In this document: positions 60,477-64,000 of the stretch, in pieces | Layout: each line of letters begins with the position of its first letter | Numbering within the stretch: the stretch's first letter is position 1 | Assembly (NCBI GenBank): GCA_949710005.1 | Contig: OX453272.1 | Span: forward strand, 2,614,196 to 2,678,195 | Length of the DNA: 64,000 nucleotides | Direction of reading: 5' to 3' | Origin: Ricordea florida | Lineage: Eukaryota > Cnidaria > Anthozoa > Corallimorpharia > Ricordeidae | Made by a program: the position numbers and the translations under genes | The notes under the pieces: generated by a model | The model's database searches: none | Told to the model about the DNA's origin: nothing | The model's input: the letters and a program-made list of their open reading frames with translations, nothing else

Positions 60477-60502
60477 CTGCTCTGCAGCGGCGTGCTTTGC
60501 AC
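60477..60502. repeat. Double hairpin splitting a promoter box
   Basis: CTGC-TCT-GCAG (60477-60487) and GTGC-TTT-GCAC (60492-60502). They lie between GGGGTCTA and TTAAAGATTT, where element 1 has an unbroken GGGTCTAAAGATTT. The junction recreates TTTAAAGA. Confidence 0.8.
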
Positions 60503-60503
60503 G

Positions 60504-60511
60504 TTTAAAGA
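60504..60511 (+). promoter_or_regulatory. TTTAAAGA box recreated after a hairpin insertion
   Basis: It has the TTTCTTACTGAT and AGTAAAAAATC extension up to ATG 60536. Confidence 0.65.
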
Positions 60512-60535
60512 TTTCTTACTGATTAGTAAAAAATC

Positions 60536-61753
60536 ATGGAAGAAAAAGAACCATTAATACCAAACTTTAAACCAACTGATCTAGACGATGATGTTGATAT
60601 AGAAAATATTGAAATGGATCCAATATCATCCACCACTAGTCTAATTAACCCTGATGATGATGAGGAGGTAGAAACCTCGTTTGGCGGTGTGGGGGGTGAT
60701 GATGATGATAAAGAATCTCCACCGATTAATGAAAGTAAAGAAGACAATAGGTCACGAGCTTTAAAAAAGATACAAGAAAAGTTCTACAATTTCGACCCAC
60801 TAAATTCACCATTCAGTGCAAGAATCGATGATGTGGGAGGGGTATGGGTTAAATTGACTGATCGAGTTGATAATAGGGAGCATTTACTTATTAAATATAA
60901 TGGGGATTTGGTAAAAAATTATGACCTACTTCCTGTTAAAATTAGGAGAGCAATTGGTATTGATTCTCAGACTCTTATTATAAATAATAATAAACTAATT
61001 GATGATTTGAATGAAAAGAATGAAGAAATTAAGGATTTACATAATGCATTAGAGGGTTTAAGAAGAGTAGTGGAAACAAATGATCTGGAAAGACAAAGTT
61101 ATATTAATAATGATAAAGAGAAGCGTAGAATCATCGAGGAACATCAAACCAGAATTGCGGAAACAGAAAGCTATTTAGATGCGGCAGTTAAACAGAAGAT
61201 AGAATCTAAAATAGAGATTGATAAACTTTTAGTTGAATTAAAACAACACAAAGATGAGTTAGAAAAAAATAAAAGAGGATTATCAAATTTAAAAAATCTA
61301 GAACAAAGTAGAGATCGTTTGCAAGATAGGGTTAATAAATTTGAAGAACTATCTAGAAAGAAGATAATTTTAAATCAAGAACAAATAGCTGATCTAGAGA
61401 GTAAAAATGAAGAAATACTTAAAAATCTACCATTACGAGATCGGGTAAAGTACATCTTCAAAAAGTATGGTTTTACAGTATTTGCAGTTGTAAGTGCTGT
61501 AGGTGTAGTAATTGGTGTTATCGTTTCTAATCTTTTCAAAGGTCTAGCCAAATTGGGTAAAGGTGTTGGTAATGGGTTGAAAACGATTGGTAAAAAACTA
61601 GGTGAAATATTACCTGGAATGGTTGGAGCCATCGTGAGCTTTCTTTTCAAAACAGCGGGTGAGGTTATTGGATTTTTAGGTAAGAATGCTTGGCTTTTGA
61701 TAATGGCTGTGGTTCTTTATTTTGTGGAACAGTTTAAAAAGAAGAGACGATAA
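60536..61753 (+). CDS. Coiled-coil membrane-anchored protein, element 2 (405 aa)
   Basis: Homologue of 16152-17405. The acidic N-terminal region and the head domain are strongly diverged, and the coiled coil (about 145-300) only loosely similar. The C-terminal 130 residues, from VKYIFKKYGFTVFAVVSAVG to QFKKKRR, are nearly identical. This contrast suggests a variable exposed part and a constrained membrane-anchored part, or a recombination joint. Confidence 0.8.
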   Translation: MEEKEPLIPNFKPTDLDDDVDIENIEMDPISSTTSLINPDDDEEVETSFGGVGGDDDDKESPPINESKEDNRSRALKKIQEKFYNFDPLNSPFSARIDDVGGVWVKLTDRVDNREHLLIKYNGDLVKNYDLLPVKIRRAIGIDSQTLIINNNKLIDDLNEKNEEIKDLHNALEGLRRVVETNDLERQSYINNDKEKRRIIEEHQTRIAETESYLDAAVKQKIESKIEIDKLLVELKQHKDELEKNKRGLSNLKNLEQSRDRLQDRVNKFEELSRKKIILNQEQIADLESKNEEILKNLPLRDRVKYIFKKYGFTVFAVVSAVGVVIGVIVSNLFKGLAKLGKGVGNGLKTIGKKLGEILPGMVGAIVSFLFKTAGEVIGFLGKNAWLLIMAVVLYFVEQFKKKRR

Positions 61754-61772
61754 CAAAACCTTCCCGAATTCA

Positions 61773-61780
61773 TTTAAAGA
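61773..61780 (+). promoter_or_regulatory. TTTAAAGA box of the second subtype
   Basis: It has the TATCATGTTGA and CAGTAAAA extension before ATG 61807, as at 17792. Confidence 0.65.
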
Positions 61781-61806
61781 TATCATGTTGATCAGTAAAA
61801 TACAAT

Positions 61807-62454
61807 ATGGATGACTACAATAGAATTTACGGTGTAGCCGGCCCCAACCAAAGCTCGATTTATCCTAATGTGCCTGTTAATTCAGACCCGAGTTCCTCAT
61901 TTCAGTCGGTTAATTTCAGACTACAAAAGTCATGCGAAGTACTACAAAATCTTGAGAAGGAAATTAAACATTATGAGGATGTTAGGAAAAAATACAATAG
62001 AGCAAGAGGTATATTTACAAAAATCAGTGTTTGTAGTGGAGTGATTTCAGTTATTCTATCTGCAAGTGGACTTGGAACCTCCCTTACTGGTTTTGGTGCT
62101 GTTGTTGGTATCCCCTTAGGAGCGGTTGGAGGTATTTGTGGGGGAATATCAGTTGGATTCGGTGCGGCTTCTAAACGACTTTCTCATAAAGTTAGTAAAC
62201 ATGAACAGACAGTTTCTCTCGCAAAAGCAAAAGTAAACACTATTCACGACTTGGTTTCAAAGGCTCTAAAAGATAACGCTATATCCGACCAAGAATTTTC
62301 GTTAATTTTATCAGAGGTGGACAAGTTTGAAAAACTAAAACTAGAAATCCGCCAAAAAACTCAGAAAGATACAGAAAAAAACTTAAATATGAATCAGATA
62401 AGAACAGAGGTTCGAGCGGAAATATTAAAGGAGTTAACAGCTCCCGCACGTTGA
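61807..62454 (+). CDS. Helical protein with hydrophobic glycine-rich core, element 2
   Basis: 215 residues, homologue of 17821-18435 with a slightly longer N-terminus. The SDPSSSFQSVNFRLQKS block, the Gly-rich hydrophobic middle and the coiled C-terminal half are all conserved. Function unknown; possible membrane-active virion protein. Confidence 0.75.
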   Translation: MDDYNRIYGVAGPNQSSIYPNVPVNSDPSSSFQSVNFRLQKSCEVLQNLEKEIKHYEDVRKKYNRARGIFTKISVCSGVISVILSASGLGTSLTGFGAVVGIPLGAVGGICGGISVGFGAASKRLSHKVSKHEQTVSLAKAKVNTIHDLVSKALKDNAISDQEFSLILSEVDKFEKLKLEIRQKTQKDTEKNLNMNQIRTEVRAEILKELTAPAR

Positions 62455-62511
62455 AAATATCATTTGAGAGAACTACTGTAGGATGGAATTGTTATGCTGG
62501 TGTTAGAAATG

Positions 62512-62540
62512 TCAGCGAAGCTGACCCACCCTACGGGTGA
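62512..62540. repeat. Double hairpin in the spacer before the last gene
   Basis: CAGC-GAA-GCTG and CACCC-TAC-GGGTG, nearly the same pair as the in-frame unit at 62645-62672. Confidence 0.8.
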
Positions 62541-62624
62541 TAAGAACGGTATTAGAATAAACCGTAGATGATTTCCTTCGGACCGGCAAGGCCGATTTAA
62601 AAGCAACATGTTATGAACAAAAAA

Positions 62625-64000
62625 ATGTCATTATTCAATGATTTCAGCGGAGCTGGGCCCACCCTCTGGGTGGATTTCAGAAATATGTACCCAAGGGCTG
62701 ATATAAGTCATTTCACATTTGTGCCTGATTCGTATGGTGGATATATTAAATGGCAAGTTGATGGTACAACAATAATGTCAAATGATGATCCTACTGGAAA
62801 AACATGGATTGATGATATTTCACCTCGTTTGAAAAGAATTTTGTGGAAAAATTTGGGTTTGAATGGTGATGAATTGAGTTCATTTCCAAATAGTTTAACA
62901 TTGACTAATCGATCTTATCCAATACCAGCTGTTAATTTTGATGACTTTTCAACTGATATAACAAAAATGCTAACCTCGCTGGATATATACGTTTCAAATA
63001 CAAAGAAATTCACAGCAAAGATGAGAAACATATTTACATCACAAGTTGTTACTTTCAAATTTGGTAAACAGAGTAGAAAATGGTTGAACTCACCTGATAT
63101 AAATTATTGGCCACAACAACTTAACTTTGCAGTTTGGTGTGCAACATCTGGTTGTGGTATAAGTCCTTTTGAGAGTCTAAATTATCCTAAAGTAGTAAAT
63201 AGCTTCATTAGGTTTCATGTGTATTTCACAATAAGGAGAATATTATATGAATTAAGCCTTCCCCTACCTGATGAGCAACCTTTTGTGATAAATAATAATC
63301 CATATAGTAAAGTTGCATATCAACGATTGTGTGCTGAATTTGGAATTGCTAATAATTCTGACTTTAGATGGAAAGGGGGTAGAAACGGCGGATTGGGGGA
63401 TATATTCCTTGATTATGGTGCAGGATATCATGGAAAAGGAGGGGGATATCAAAATGTACATATTATAAGGAATTATGATCATGAAGCAGATCGATGGCCT
63501 GGTGAAGGTGGTAAATTCGCTGATGAAGGTGGAAAGAAGGAAAATGGTAATCTAATCTCATTTATACGTAATGATGACTTTGCTGATTTCAAATATGCCT
63601 GGTTTATCCCAACAAGTGGACATGGGCTCACTAAAGCTGGGCTTGGTAGATTGAATCGATCTGCTGAAGCTTTTGTTTACTGTATATTGGGTGCACAAGT
63701 TAACACAAGAAATTCAATTTATGGTAATGGTGGTGGAGCGATTGAGACACAACAAGAATTCTTATCTTTATTTGAAAGTAGTGTGATCGAGAATGACATT
63801 TCTAGTTCTATCCAAAGGTATCAATTAGCTGTACAAGAAGCGAAATTACGGCTTGATTTAGCTATTTCTCCTGGTGTGTGGCTAATGCCTAGTAATATGA
63901 TAATCAACACTGAAAGCGTGACAGGTTTTAATAACAAACTTATGAAAGCGAGTAATGATATGAATTTTGGTGTGAATAATTCCCTAAACACTGAAGCAAA
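62625..64000 (+). CDS. Large conserved protein, element 2, cut by window end
   Basis: Homologue of 18541-20115, open from ATG 62625 to the end of the window with no stop. It shares YGGYIKW, NFAVWCATSGCGISPFE, DIFLDYGAGYHGKGGGYQ and RLNRSAEAFVYCILGAQ. Near the N-terminus an 11-residue insertion splits the conserved DFRN motif and comes from a 33-base double hairpin with an 8-base duplication. Function unknown. Confidence 0.75.
   Translation, partial: MSLFNDFSGAGPTLWVDFRNMYPRADISHFTFVPDSYGGYIKWQVDGTTIMSNDDPTGKTWIDDISPRLKRILWKNLGLNGDELSSFPNSLTLTNRSYPIPAVNFDDFSTDITKMLTSLDIYVSNTKKFTAKMRNIFTSQVVTFKFGKQSRKWLNSPDINYWPQQLNFAVWCATSGCGISPFESLNYPKVVNSFIRFHVYFTIRRILYELSLPLPDEQPFVINNNPYSKVAYQRLCAEFGIANNSDFRWKGGRNGGLGDIFLDYGAGYHGKGGGYQNVHIIRNYDHEADRWPGEGGKFADEGGKKENGNLISFIRNDDFADFKYAWFIPTSGHGLTKAGLGRLNRSAEAFVYCILGAQVNTRNSIYGNGGGAIETQQEFLSLFESSVIENDISSSIQRYQLAVQEAKLRLDLAISPGVWLMPSNMIINTESVTGFNNKLMKASNDMNFGVNNSLNTEA
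62640..62680. repeat. 33-base double-hairpin insertion with GATTTCAG duplication
   Basis: GATTTCAG occurs at 62640-62647 and 62673-62680. Between them are CAGC-GGA-GCTG and CACCC-TCT-GGGTG. The homologous site in element 1 (about 18550) has a single GATTTCAG and no insertion. The reading frame is kept. Confidence 0.9.

Larger units (their letters stand above)
50640..64000. mobile_element. Polinton/Maverick element 2, right end outside window
   Basis: From about 50650 the sequence shares the TIR motif of element 1 (GGATTTATCAGAAAATTAAA). Then come PolB, integrase, capsid, ATPase and the small-gene block in the same order and strands as element 1. The exact left boundary is uncertain (it may lie back to about 50575) because the right TIR is not available. 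The gene for the 129-residue beta-rich protein is missing. The last gene is cut by the window end. Confidence 0.93.

Overview
The window is animal nuclear DNA, most likely from a cnidarian and probably an anthozoan such as a stony coral (inference). The host genes have introns with GT/AG sites in matching phase. One host gene has a PAN/EGF architecture of a kind I associate with cnidarian secreted proteins. The rest is dense with SINEs, MITEs, LINE remnants and microsatellites. Two large AT-rich virus-like elements of the Polinton/Maverick class dominate the window.

Layout. 1-6388 is host DNA: a Penelope-like fragment with a hammerhead-like core, a small four-exon minus-strand gene (545-2044), a two-exon protein kinase gene broken by a tRNA-derived SINE (2753-4443), and tandem duplications. 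6389-21663 is a complete Polinton (element 1). It has 313-base terminal inverted repeats (TIRs) with one mismatch, beginning AG, and a CATGA(A) direct repeat at its ends. 21664-50600 is host DNA made mostly of repeats: a satellite, MITEs, a TTAA-flanked foldback element with a nested insertion, and LINE remnants. It also holds exons of a secreted PAN/EGF protein gene (39305 to about 49600). About 50640-64000 is a second Polinton (element 2), cut by the window end.

How the element genes work together. Both elements carry a family B DNA polymerase, a convergent retroviral-type integrase, a probable double jelly-roll major capsid protein and an A32-type packaging ATPase. A block of six or seven small conserved genes follows, several with membrane segments, then a large conserved protein of unknown function. 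This is the content of an integrated virus with its own replication, integration and particle-building modules. Almost every gene starts 20-30 bases after a (T/C)TAAAGA box, which looks like the element's own promoter.

Most notable points: (1) the downstream modules of the two elements are close homologues, but the polymerases belong to clearly different lineages, so one was exchanged; (2) the element 1 polymerase is split by a single in-frame TGA; (3) both elements are peppered with GC-rich double hairpins (4-6 base stems, 3-base loops) that insert in frame into genes, make target duplications, and in one case split a promoter box; (4) the TIRs of element 1 carry a promoter and start codon, so two different genes begin inside the two identical ends; (5) I find no adenain-type maturation protease in either element.
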